DNA of 35,469 nt from a virus: positions 1 through 35,469 of IMG/VR virus record IMGVR_UViG_3300042549_010437; one strand, 5' to 3'. Positions 8,701-16,263 of the stretch are shown piece by piece. A program made the translations under genes and the position numbers. Position 1 is the first letter of the stretch; each line of letters starts with the position of its first letter. The notes under the pieces were generated by a model. It worked only from the letters and a program-made list of their open reading frames with translations, did no database searches and was not told the DNA's origin.

Positions 8701-8989
8701 CTTCTTTTTGTATTAATGAAGATCCATCAAAAATAGAAGTTCCACCAAATAGTATATTATTTTTAGCTAATCCCATTCCTTTAAATAATGGAGATAACCC
8801 TGAATTAGTTAATACTTCTGAGGTAGTGCTAGATCCAGATGCAAGTTTTACCCAAGCATTATTTCCATTTAAAAAATGGATTTGTTGAGGGCTTCTGTTT
8901 GAAGCAGTGCCACTTCCATGGAGATTTTGACGTTTTTCAATTTGTTTTCTAACGTATCCTAGTGGTGTTTTTCCTAAAATTCCAGCCAT
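5735..8989 (-). CDS. Baseplate hub-like protein with C-terminal CHAP hydrolase
   Basis: This 1084-aa protein is one of three tandem hub paralogues. Residues 1 to about 815 are the shared hub region, with hallmarks SEFGPVPMAGI (105-115), LNRGSLKKA (123-131), RLGYTVMLEWGN (152-163), EISITLTDGKKVKVGEF (305-321), KFGYLLQF (450-457), INRALGGVNNLEPI (573-586), GYVKGTEA (651-658) and SIVTEYYKYLLA (728-739). A linker with a collagen-like stretch, GTFGTAGPSGPAGPY (865-879), leads to a CHAP domain (about 890-1084) with C946, H1030 and N1053. By position after the tape measure and by multi-domain form it should sit at the centre of the baseplate, like T4 gp27/gp5, and open the peptidoglycan during infection. 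Homology to gp27 itself is inferred, not shown. The ATG is two bases from the motif at 8992-9002. Confidence 0.8.
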   Translation of the reverse strand: MAGILGKTPLGYVRKQIEKRQNLHGSGTASNRSPQQIHFLNGNNAWVKLASGSSTTSEVLTNSGLSPLFKGMGLAKNNILFGGTSIFDGSSLIQKEGRNKIYQDSEFGPVPMAGIVSADIKSLNRGSLKKANVNLKVHSKDQFETINLLYLRLGYTVMLEWGNAFYLDRNGDVQPVLNTVIEDSFFTSSNYLNILTNIEAKREFYCGNYDGILGTVSNFNWTFNKDGSYDINITILSMGDIIESLKTNISIDRKLVTFLEDVNKSSTYTPVAAQTVEGNKSSSLLNSMLWLWTYLDSVDTGAKSEISITLTDGKKVKVGEFINNNVTTLTSSTKSYKFRTPDVVVGGAMTYVEEIKAFSGTDPLTDAKNELVKRYNLKTGASLTITDIETYGSTPTYYLGVTGTLTQNYNDFTEIPSTATSTNTVSNPISDAPAKVAFKILATSPQYYVKFGYLLQFIRDKIIPLIDNGAEKPPLIDIAYGENSSMMYTLPITISADPMVCIVKNGIFDKNNGKSQRAFDGLESFFDQNNYNKAYPMNIYLNTEFVAQCLSSTTDERGDTNLFSFLTEICNGINRALGGVNNLEPIVTENTNIINIIDTTPIPQEIPGDSTFLELFGYFGNDSNFARNIELKTTITPELASIATVGATAKGYVKGTEAVSFSKLNSGLIDRFNKELIPPSPNYTDIEPKDNYDKDFIGWVNLCYGLDGDFTQDKIGKFSEDLIKKNVSIVTEYYKYLLANSPGNQNGTLGFIPFKLNFTLDGISGLQIYNKLSIDTRFLPSNYGNALDFLVTGVSHELKGNDWTTEIQTTVIGKTSLATIPKPSNTGESSNDPRIIEVSAPSGNATNGAPTNITAVGGTGPKAQGTFGTAGPSGPAGPYALTLTAIDQIVTNSGTTNDLRKRIIKIAASYVGQSELPGNNLGWYDPRFEVKMKSLKVPWQLTHAWCNYFTNLCWTEAYTTGNSLVPPTTSYQSAWDTKLNKGAYGKPLTPGVFNTLNGFAAIGQSITIAEAKAGTKLPEPGDMVVFNFGHIEIVAATQITGGKLTSISTIGGNTSSSDPRDGGGTQYKPSVSLSTIKGFCKVLF

Positions 8990-8991
8990 GT

Positions 8992-9002
8992 ATATAAATA
9001 TT
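8992..9002 (-). promoter_or_regulatory. Late-motif copy (variant) upstream of hub-CHAP gene
   Basis: The sense strand reads AATATTTATAT, which is the recurrent AATATTTATAA motif with the last base changed. It lies only 2 bases before the ATG and overlaps the end of the upstream gene, so it may be chance or a leaderless start. Confidence 0.3.
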
Positions 9003-11331
9003 ATTTAAAGGAAGAATATAAATTTACAGCAGCTAAAGCTTGATTATAGACTGTTTCATTTCCTGTAATGATATCACAATCAGTTAATGTTCCATTTTTA
9101 TATGCTGGGAGGGTTCTAGCTCCATATCCGTTCCAATCTCTATAATACCTCCAAGCCCATTGATTTGGGTCATCAGCTTGGGCAAACATATTTCTTTCAA
9201 TTATTTTAGAAACTAATGGGATTAATCCTACTTTTAAACTAGAAAAACTATAATAGAATTTTACTATACCCGTTCCACCTTCAGTAGCTTTAACTTTTCC
9301 ATTAACATCAGAAGCAGTAAATACTTTAAAACCAGATGCTTCTACTCCTGTAAGGTTATTATTAAATCCTTTTATTTTTCCTCCAGATCCTTGTTCTCTA
9401 ATACCTACAGATAATGCAGATGTAACAACTCGTTTTTTAATTTGTCTAGAAGCTCCTGGGATCATTGTGTTAACTAGGGCATCAGCTGCTTGAATAAATT
9501 CTTGGTATGTTGCTAAAGTTGTGACTCTAGCTACTTCTGGTTTAGAAGATAAATTTACTGAAACTGTTGGTAATGATGTAGCTGGGGCTATAACTGGTTG
9601 AGTTCCACTCCATTTTACTGATTTAGGGTAAATTGTATCTACATTGTTTGGAGAAGCTAAACCACATACTGTATCTGGGTTTTGTCCTGTTGAAGGAGCT
9701 GATCCTCCAGTACTTGAAACTATTACTGGTTCAACTTTAGGAGCACTTTTAGTCTCAGTTTTGTTTCTAGTTGGGATAACTGATGCTGATGTTTTGGGCA
9801 TGGCTGTTGAAGTAATATCTGTTAACCAGGTATTTCCTTGAAGAGAATGATTAACATTAGTTACTATAAAATCTAAAGCACTTCCATAATCTTTAGGTAA
9901 AAAATTAGTATCTAAAGTTAATTTATTATATATTTTTATACCTGAAATTCCATCTAATGTAAAATTAAGTTTAATTGGGATAAATCCTACAGTTCCTGAT
10001 TGGGGGTTAGATGTTGATTGTTTAGCTAATAAATATTTGTAATATTCTGTAACAATAGATACATTTTTTTTAATTATACTGTCTTCAAAATCACCTATTT
10101 TATCTTCATCAAGGGCTCCATTTAAACCATAACAAAGTGTAATCCATCCTATAAAATCTTCTTCATAATTTACTTCTGGGTCATTTGCCGGGGTAGTAGC
10201 TAAGTTTGGGGGGATTAATTCATTATTAAAACGATCAACTAAACCATTATTCCATCTTGAAAACGCAGTAGCTTCAGTTCCTTTAACATAGCCTGATTTA
10301 GTAGCTCCGGCTGTTATCATTGTAGCAAATTCTGGGGAGATAACTGTTTGGAGGTTAACTTTTCTAACAAATGTAGATTCTATTCCACCATAATATCCAT
10401 ATAATTGAATTATTCCTTTATTTGAACCTACAATAGTTCCTGGGATTGGGGTGATATCAATAATTTTAATAATATTGTCTTCTTCATTTACTATTGGTTC
10501 TAAATTATTTAACCCCCCCAATGCTCTATTTATTCCAGAACATATAGAAGATAAAAATTTAAATAAATCAATATTTCCCTTATCATCTTTTTGTGAAATA
10601 CATTTAGTGATGAAATCAAAATTAAGATAAACATCCATAATGCTAGCTTTATTTTCATTAGTAGGATCCATCCATGGGGGCTCTAATTCACTTAAAACTT
10701 TAGCATCTTTTCCACTAACTTTAGTAAATTTATCTGTTCTTACTAAACATACTTTAGGGTCTAAAGATATAGAAATTGGTAAACAAAACATATCTCCTGA
10801 ACTATATTGGATTTTAATAAGTGGAGATTTATTGTTAGAGCTTATTACAGGTATTATATTTTCTTGAACATATTGAAGTAAATACCCAAATTTAAGATAA
10901 TATTGATGTGTGGTTGATTTAATTCTAAATGCGGTTTTTGGAGGAGCCGTAGAAAGAGGATTATCAATGGATGATGCTACTGTAGAACTTACTTCTACAT
11001 ATTTAACTAATATTTCAGTACTACTAGGATCTGAATAGCCTTTAGAGTTAGAGCCAGCATCCTTTATATCTGTTTCAGGACTTGGGGTTGATGCTACAGT
11101 ATATGTCTTATATTGAGCATATAGTTCTTTATTAGCATCTATACTAGGATCTACTCCGGTAAATGATTTAGTTGATTTTTTATCATATGAAATTGAAGTT
11201 CCACTAGTTGTAGCTTCATAAAAATCATATGTCTTAGTATAAGTAGAAAGGGTTGATGATGAATTTGTTAAAAATTCACCTACTATTACTTTTTTTCCAT
11301 CTGTTAATGTTATTGATATTTCGTCAGGCAT
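9001..11331 (-). CDS. C-terminal part of a split hub-like protein plus unassigned domain
   Basis: This 776-aa protein begins MPDEISITLTDGKKVIVGEF, which aligns with internal residues 304-321 of the hub-CHAP paralogue. Residues 1 to about 520 then match the remaining hub region (KFGYLLQY 147-154, INRALGGLNNLEPI 267-280, GYVKGTEA 347-354, SIVTEYYKYLLA 425-436). It therefore lacks the first third of the hub, which is supplied by the separate gene upstream (10-base gap). After a Ser/Pro linker comes a domain (about 600-776) with GIREQGSGGK (643-652), NNNLTGVE (657-664) and WAWRYYRDWNGYGART (725-740). The pattern of a Glu followed by NNxxG is loosely like glucosaminidase or lysozyme-fold enzymes; I give that low weight. 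ORF and paralogy are certain; the terminal domain function is unknown. Confidence 0.75.
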   Translation of the reverse strand: MPDEISITLTDGKKVIVGEFLTNSSSTLSTYTKTYDFYEATTSGTSISYDKKSTKSFTGVDPSIDANKELYAQYKTYTVASTPSPETDIKDAGSNSKGYSDPSSTEILVKYVEVSSTVASSIDNPLSTAPPKTAFRIKSTTHQYYLKFGYLLQYVQENIIPVISSNNKSPLIKIQYSSGDMFCLPISISLDPKVCLVRTDKFTKVSGKDAKVLSELEPPWMDPTNENKASIMDVYLNFDFITKCISQKDDKGNIDLFKFLSSICSGINRALGGLNNLEPIVNEEDNIIKIIDITPIPGTIVGSNKGIIQLYGYYGGIESTFVRKVNLQTVISPEFATMITAGATKSGYVKGTEATAFSRWNNGLVDRFNNELIPPNLATTPANDPEVNYEEDFIGWITLCYGLNGALDEDKIGDFEDSIIKKNVSIVTEYYKYLLAKQSTSNPQSGTVGFIPIKLNFTLDGISGIKIYNKLTLDTNFLPKDYGSALDFIVTNVNHSLQGNTWLTDITSTAMPKTSASVIPTRNKTETKSAPKVEPVIVSSTGGSAPSTGQNPDTVCGLASPNNVDTIYPKSVKWSGTQPVIAPATSLPTVSVNLSSKPEVARVTTLATYQEFIQAADALVNTMIPGASRQIKKRVVTSALSVGIREQGSGGKIKGFNNNLTGVEASGFKVFTASDVNGKVKATEGGTGIVKFYYSFSSLKVGLIPLVSKIIERNMFAQADDPNQWAWRYYRDWNGYGARTLPAYKNGTLTDCDIITGNETVYNQALAAVNLYSSFK

Positions 11332-11341
11332 ATGATATTAA

Positions 11342-12793
11342 TTAAGGCCAATATAATTGGTCTGATGAATTTGCAAATCTATTATAAAAATCTCTTGCAG
11401 ATTTAGTTCTTTTAAATTGATAACTACCTTCATATATTGGTTTACCTTTATTACATTCATGGCATACTTCAACTATTGCTGCAAATTTCCAAGTTGAATC
11501 TTCTATAGTAGTTTTAGATAAAGGATCATTTAACCATCTATCAGTACTACTTTTCCATCCTCCTTTAAATAAATAATTTAATTGAGCATTTACTGTGGAA
11601 CCTACTAAAGATTCTAACATTTGTTTTGATTTGGTTAAATCTGTTTGGCCTGGGTTGCCTAATTGATTTCCTGAGTTCCATTGGATTAAACCTAAATCGG
11701 TAGTTCCTCCAAAATCTTTATCATTAAATGCTCCTGGGTTAAATCCTGATTCTTCAAACATGTTACCCATAGCAGCGGCTACTTGGATTTTAGTTAAACC
11801 TTGAGCTTTTAAATATGTAAATATTTCTAGTTCATTTATTTTAGTTTGACCACTAGATATAGTAGATGTAGTTCCTGATGGGGAGGTTGAACTTCCTTCT
11901 ACGGTTGATACTGCTGGTTGTGGTGGTGGGTTAAAATATGTCCACAACCAAAGCATAGAAGTGATTAAGTTATCGTCTTTATTTTTTTCTAAAATTACTG
12001 AATTTCCTGAAATTGATTGGTTAGCTTTTCTAGCTTCTTTAAGGAATGTTGTAGTTTTACTATCAACTGAAATGTCTGTTTTTAATGATTCAACTACATC
12101 TCCTAAACTTAAAATAGTTAAAGTTATATCATATGAACCATCAGGATTAAAAGCCCAATCAAAATTAGAAATTCTTCCCAATAAAGCATCGTAATTACCA
12201 CAATATTTTTCTCTTTTTCTTTCAATAAATGGTAATACAAATGTGTAATCTCCATCCGAGGAAAAAGAAAAGAAAATATCTTCTATAAGAGTATTATGGA
12301 TTTCTTGAACATCTCCATTTTTATCTAAATAAAATGTATTTCCCCACTCTAACATTACAGTATAACCTATTCTCATATAAAGAACATCAATAGCATCAAA
12401 TTGTTTTTTATTGTGGGCTTTTATTTTTACTGTTGATTTTTTTAATGAACCACGATTTAATGCTTTAACATCAGCACTTATTATACCGGCCATAGGAACA
12501 GGACCAAATTCACTATATTTATACGTTTCATCAAATCCATTTTTTTGAGTTAAAGACGAACCGTTGAATGTTGATGTTCCATTAAATAATACATTATTTT
12601 TAGCTAATGAACTACCTATTCCATTTGTCGTTACATAAACACCAGAAGCTAATTTTATCCAGGATGTATTACTATTCAAATAATGTATTTGTTCTGGGGT
12701 TCTGTTTTTAGCGACTCCACTCCCATAAACTTCTTGTCTTTTAGTTATTTGATTTTTTACGTAAGGTGGAATTTCATTTCCTATTATTGACAT
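11342..12793 (-). CDS. N-terminal part of a split hub-like protein plus tail lysozyme
   Basis: This 483-aa protein matches the first third of the two full-length hub paralogues: RTPEQIHYLN (31-40), SEFGPVPMAGI (94-104), LNRGSLKKS (112-120), RIGYTVMLEWGN (141-152) and SMLWLWTYF (279-287). There the hub sequence stops. A Ser/Thr/Pro linker (288-318) leads to a lysozyme-fold domain (about 322-483) of the phage-tail-lysozyme type, with the helix QVAAAMGNMFEESGFNPGAF (337-356; E348 the likely catalytic acid) and DLGLIQW (366-372). It should hydrolyse the glycan strands of peptidoglycan. The missing hub part is the next gene, ten bases downstream. This resembles T4 gp5 in principle, where a lysozyme domain sits in the middle of the hub/spike protein and is separated by proteolysis; here the separation is in the genes. 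Confidence 0.8.
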   Translation of the reverse strand: MSIIGNEIPPYVKNQITKRQEVYGSGVAKNRTPEQIHYLNSNTSWIKLASGVYVTTNGIGSSLAKNNVLFNGTSTFNGSSLTQKNGFDETYKYSEFGPVPMAGIISADVKALNRGSLKKSTVKIKAHNKKQFDAIDVLYMRIGYTVMLEWGNTFYLDKNGDVQEIHNTLIEDIFFSFSSDGDYTFVLPFIERKREKYCGNYDALLGRISNFDWAFNPDGSYDITLTILSLGDVVESLKTDISVDSKTTTFLKEARKANQSISGNSVILEKNKDDNLITSMLWLWTYFNPPPQPAVSTVEGSSTSPSGTTSTISSGQTKINELEIFTYLKAQGLTKIQVAAAMGNMFEESGFNPGAFNDKDFGGTTDLGLIQWNSGNQLGNPGQTDLTKSKQMLESLVGSTVNAQLNYLFKGGWKSSTDRWLNDPLSKTTIEDSTWKFAAIVEVCHECNKGKPIYEGSYQFKRTKSARDFYNRFANSSDQLYWP

Positions 12794-12797
12794 GTTT

Positions 12798-15700
12798 TTA
12801 AGGTATTGCGTTATCTAAATTTTGACCAATTAATGCAAATGATGGAGTAGCGGCTCCTGGATGGGTTGGGTAAAATCCGATTTTTGGGTTGATAAGAGTT
12901 GCTCCTAAGTTTGTATATTTTGTATAATATGCATTTACTTCTGATTCTAGAATATTTTTTAATCCTACAGTACCTGGTACTGCTGTCCACCCCCAAGAAC
13001 CTTGGATAACAAATATTTTAGCGTTAGGGAATTTTAATTTAACAGCCGCCATTAATCCAGGAACATCATCATTCATAAATTTACCAAATCCACCATTTGT
13101 ACCTACACATAAAGCTACATTTTTAACTTGTGGACTTACAGCAAATGCTTTAATATCATCTCTCATATTAAGAGCAGTCCAACCACTTTGCCATAATGAA
13201 CCTGGTCCTCCTGTTGGTTTAAGTCTTGAAAATTTAGTTGATTTTGCATCTACATCTGGTGTTTGAGAATCTCCTATTAATAAATTTGGTGGGACTGTTC
13301 CTGTAAATGGAACTGCAGATGGAGAAACAGCTGTAGAAGGTGTAGAAGTAGTTGTAGTTGTAACTGGTTGAGGTCTTGGTGTATTATTTAAAACATTTGT
13401 TATTTTAAAATCTGGGATTTTAAGTGGGGTGGAGTTAGGGTGACTTATAGTTTGAATTTCAGTTTCCCAATCATGTTTTCCTAACTTATGGCTAATTTCA
13501 GTTACTATAAAATTTAATGCATCTCCATAGTCTTTAGGTAAAAATTTAGTATTAGTTACAATTCTATTATATATTTTTATTCCTGAGAGACCGTCCATAG
13601 TAAAACTTAATTTAAATGGGATAAATCCTATACCACCACCTTGTTTTTCTTTACTAGAAGCCATCACATATTTGTAATATTCTGTAGCTATTGATATGTT
13701 TTTATTTATTATATCATCTGATATAGTTCCTAATTCACTTGGGGTATCTCCTAAAACTCCACTAAATCCATAACAATATGTTTTCCATCCAATGAAATCG
13801 TGCACATAATTATATTCTGCCTCATTTTCATCTCCTATAGTTGCTGATGAAGGGTTAGATGGGATTAGTGTTTTTCGAAATCTATCTGTAATACCTTCAT
13901 TCCATCTAGCAAATGCTGTAGCTTCGGTTCCTTTAACATATCCTCCAGCAGTAGCCCCAATAGAAATCATAGTAGCATATTCTGGGGTTATTGCAGTTTT
14001 AATATCAAGATTTCTGATGAAATTTGATTGGGTTCCATAATAACCAAATAATTGCATAAAATATGATGGGGTTGATAATACTCCTGGGATTGGTGTAGAG
14101 TCTATTATCTTAAGAATATTTTCAGATTCATCTATTATTGGTTCTAGATTATTTATTCCACCTAGAGCTTGATTTAATCCTGTACATATTGCTGAAAGGA
14201 AATTATAGATATTTACATTTCCTTTTTCATCTACATTACTAGAAATACAACTATTAATAAATCCAAAATTAAGATATATATTCATAGCGTATGCTAAGTT
14301 AATATTAGTTCCACTACTATCTATATCATTCCAAGATTCTAATTCACCTAATACTACATCTGGTTTTTTATCAGATTTAATAAATTGTTTATTTTTTACT
14401 AAACATACTCTAGGATCTAATGATATTGAAGATGGAAGACAATACATTAAACTACTATTTTTACTATATACTATATCTACAATTGGGGAATTTGAACCAT
14501 TTGTACTTATTTCAGGTATAACATTTTCTTTTAAAAATTGAAGTAAATATCCAAATTTTAAATAAAATTGTTCTGGGTTTTGGCATTGAATTTTAAATGC
14601 TACTTGTGAAGGTGCATTTTTTAATGGATTATCAGTGTTTGATGTTGTAGTTGTAGTAACAGATTCTACCCATTGAACCCTTGCATTTTTTGGGCCAAAA
14701 GAATTGTTTTCATATTTTCCGGCATTTCCTATTACCTCTGGATGGGAGGGGTAAATTTGATTATATTTTTTAAGGGCTTCATCTCTAATAAATTTATCAA
14801 AATCAACAGTACCCGCGGGGGATGAAATTGAGGTTTTATCTGATTCTATTTCAGCACCTCCAGGTCCACCTCCAACCCAATGGATTAAATTCCAAGTTTT
14901 AACTGAGGAAGAAAATGTTGCTGTATTACCTCCATTATTTAAAAATTCACCTACTTTATGAGATTTAGTTTGTTCTATAGTAATTTCTGGTCTAGTAGTA
15001 CCAGCTTCAGTATCAGTATGATCAAAATATTTCCATAAAAATAACATAGAACTAATTATATTATCATCTTTATATGTTTCTATAATAACTGGGGTGTTGT
15101 TGGCAGTTTTAGCATTTCTTCTAAATTCAGTTAAAAATTTAGATGTTTTATTATCTATAGATAAATTTGTTTTTATAGATTCAATTACATCCCCAGCACT
15201 AGTTATTGTTAAATCTATATCATATGATGCATCTTGGTTAAATGTCCAACTAAAATTAGTAACTTTACCAAACATCCCATCATAATTTCCATGATATATT
15301 TCTTGATAATCTTTTATTCTAGGAAGGATAGATTTATATGAACTTTTTGATGGGGAGGAAAAAAATAAATTTTCTATAATAGTATTTTCAACTTTTTGAA
15401 GATCAGTACCATTAGTTGTAAAAAATGTGTTCCCCCACTCTAACATTACATTATATCCTAAACGTAAATAAAGTAAACTAAGAGTTTCAAATTGTTTTTT
15501 GTTATGTGCTTTTATTTTAACGTTTGCCTTTCTAATAGAACCTCTATTTATGTATTTTATATCAGCACTTATTATACCAGCCATAGGAACAGGTCCAAAC
15601 TCACTATATTGATATGTTTTATCAAAACCTTGTTTTTGAGTTAAAGACGAACCGTTAAACGTTGATGTACCACCAAATAATACATTATTTTTAGCTAATT

Positions 15701-15920
15701 CCATTCCTGTAAGGGATGGATTTAAATCAGAATTAATTAATCTAGATGAGTCTGATATTGATACACCAGATGCTAATTTTATCCAAGTAGTATTAGAGTT
15801 AAGATAAGCTATTTGTTCTGGGGTTCTTGTTTGGTTAGTTCCGCTACCCTGGACTTTTTGTCTAGCTTTTATTTGGTTTACTACCCAAAGTTCTATATCT
15901 TGTCCTATTACATTACCCAT
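12798..15920 (-). CDS. Baseplate hub-like protein with C-terminal SGNH hydrolase domain
   Basis: This 1040-aa protein is the most upstream of the three hub paralogues and is full length. Shared landmarks are RTPEQIAYLN (32-41), SEFGPVPMAGI, RLGYNVMLEWGN, KFGYLLQF, GYVKGTEA and YYKYVMA, running to about residue 840. A Thr/Pro/Ser linker (about 846-878) precedes a domain of about 160 residues with the SGNH/GDSL blocks: block I NLLIGDSQ (879-886, nucleophile S885), block III CVGTNGG (938-944, N942) and block V YPTHPG (1017-1022, H1020). The Asp usually three residues before that His is absent (Tyr), so a Ser-His dyad is likely. Such domains deacetylate or de-esterify sugars; a target in the cell wall, capsule or surface glycans is inferred. 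The stop is 4 bases before the next hub gene. Confidence 0.8.
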   Translation of the reverse strand: MGNVIGQDIELWVVNQIKARQKVQGSGTNQTRTPEQIAYLNSNTTWIKLASGVSISDSSRLINSDLNPSLTGMELAKNNVLFGGTSTFNGSSLTQKQGFDKTYQYSEFGPVPMAGIISADIKYINRGSIRKANVKIKAHNKKQFETLSLLYLRLGYNVMLEWGNTFFTTNGTDLQKVENTIIENLFFSSPSKSSYKSILPRIKDYQEIYHGNYDGMFGKVTNFSWTFNQDASYDIDLTITSAGDVIESIKTNLSIDNKTSKFLTEFRRNAKTANNTPVIIETYKDDNIISSMLFLWKYFDHTDTEAGTTRPEITIEQTKSHKVGEFLNNGGNTATFSSSVKTWNLIHWVGGGPGGAEIESDKTSISSPAGTVDFDKFIRDEALKKYNQIYPSHPEVIGNAGKYENNSFGPKNARVQWVESVTTTTTSNTDNPLKNAPSQVAFKIQCQNPEQFYLKFGYLLQFLKENVIPEISTNGSNSPIVDIVYSKNSSLMYCLPSSISLDPRVCLVKNKQFIKSDKKPDVVLGELESWNDIDSSGTNINLAYAMNIYLNFGFINSCISSNVDEKGNVNIYNFLSAICTGLNQALGGINNLEPIIDESENILKIIDSTPIPGVLSTPSYFMQLFGYYGTQSNFIRNLDIKTAITPEYATMISIGATAGGYVKGTEATAFARWNEGITDRFRKTLIPSNPSSATIGDENEAEYNYVHDFIGWKTYCYGFSGVLGDTPSELGTISDDIINKNISIATEYYKYVMASSKEKQGGGIGFIPFKLSFTMDGLSGIKIYNRIVTNTKFLPKDYGDALNFIVTEISHKLGKHDWETEIQTISHPNSTPLKIPDFKITNVLNNTPRPQPVTTTTTSTPSTAVSPSAVPFTGTVPPNLLIGDSQTPDVDAKSTKFSRLKPTGGPGSLWQSGWTALNMRDDIKAFAVSPQVKNVALCVGTNGGFGKFMNDDVPGLMAAVKLKFPNAKIFVIQGSWGWTAVPGTVGLKNILESEVNAYYTKYTNLGATLINPKIGFYPTHPGAATPSFALIGQNLDNAIP

Positions 15921-15937
15921 AACCTATTTAAAATTAT

Positions 15938-16252
15938 TTAAATCACACCATTTAATCTCTCATAACTTGAAATAATACTAGGTATTCTACTTGGTGATGG
16001 AATTCTTAATTGAGCACCAACACTTGGATATATTGAATCCAAACTTTGAAATGTGTTAGATCTAGCTATAACCCACCATAAACTAGAATCACCATAATAA
16101 TTTTGAGCCATAATATCATATCTGTTACCTTGTGTAATATACACATAAAGATCTGAATTTCCAAGGGGAATTTCAGGATATTTAACAGTTGAATATCTTT
16201 TTATTTGACTTTCTGGGGTTTGTCTAATAGGGATTCTAGAATATCTATTCAT
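15938..16252 (-). CDS. LysM-like small baseplate protein (gp53 / tail protein X type)
   Basis: This 104-aa protein has a LysM-like core: YVYITQGNRYDIMAQNYYGD (36-55), then SLWWVIARSN (56-65) and SIYPSVGAQLRIPSPSRI (73-90). The pattern of a threshold strand, helix, YGD, W-x-I-x-x-x-N and a final xLxIP strand is shared by T4 gp53, P2 gpX and other small baseplate components that clamp the hub to the tail tube or wedge. It lies between the 952-aa junction-like protein and the first hub gene, which fits. Homology to gp53 as such is not proven. There are no membrane or signal segments. Confidence 0.72.
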   Translation of the reverse strand: MNRYSRIPIRQTPESQIKRYSTVKYPEIPLGNSDLYVYITQGNRYDIMAQNYYGDSSLWWVIARSNTFQSLDSIYPSVGAQLRIPSPSRIPSIISSYERLNGVI

Positions 16253-16263
16253 AATATGTTAAT

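Noticed and set aside
12811-12996. 61-aa ORF on the minus strand inside the SGNH domain
   Set aside because: It is a shifted-frame shadow of the hub-SGNH gene with no independent leader, and the parent frame carries clear catalytic motifs.
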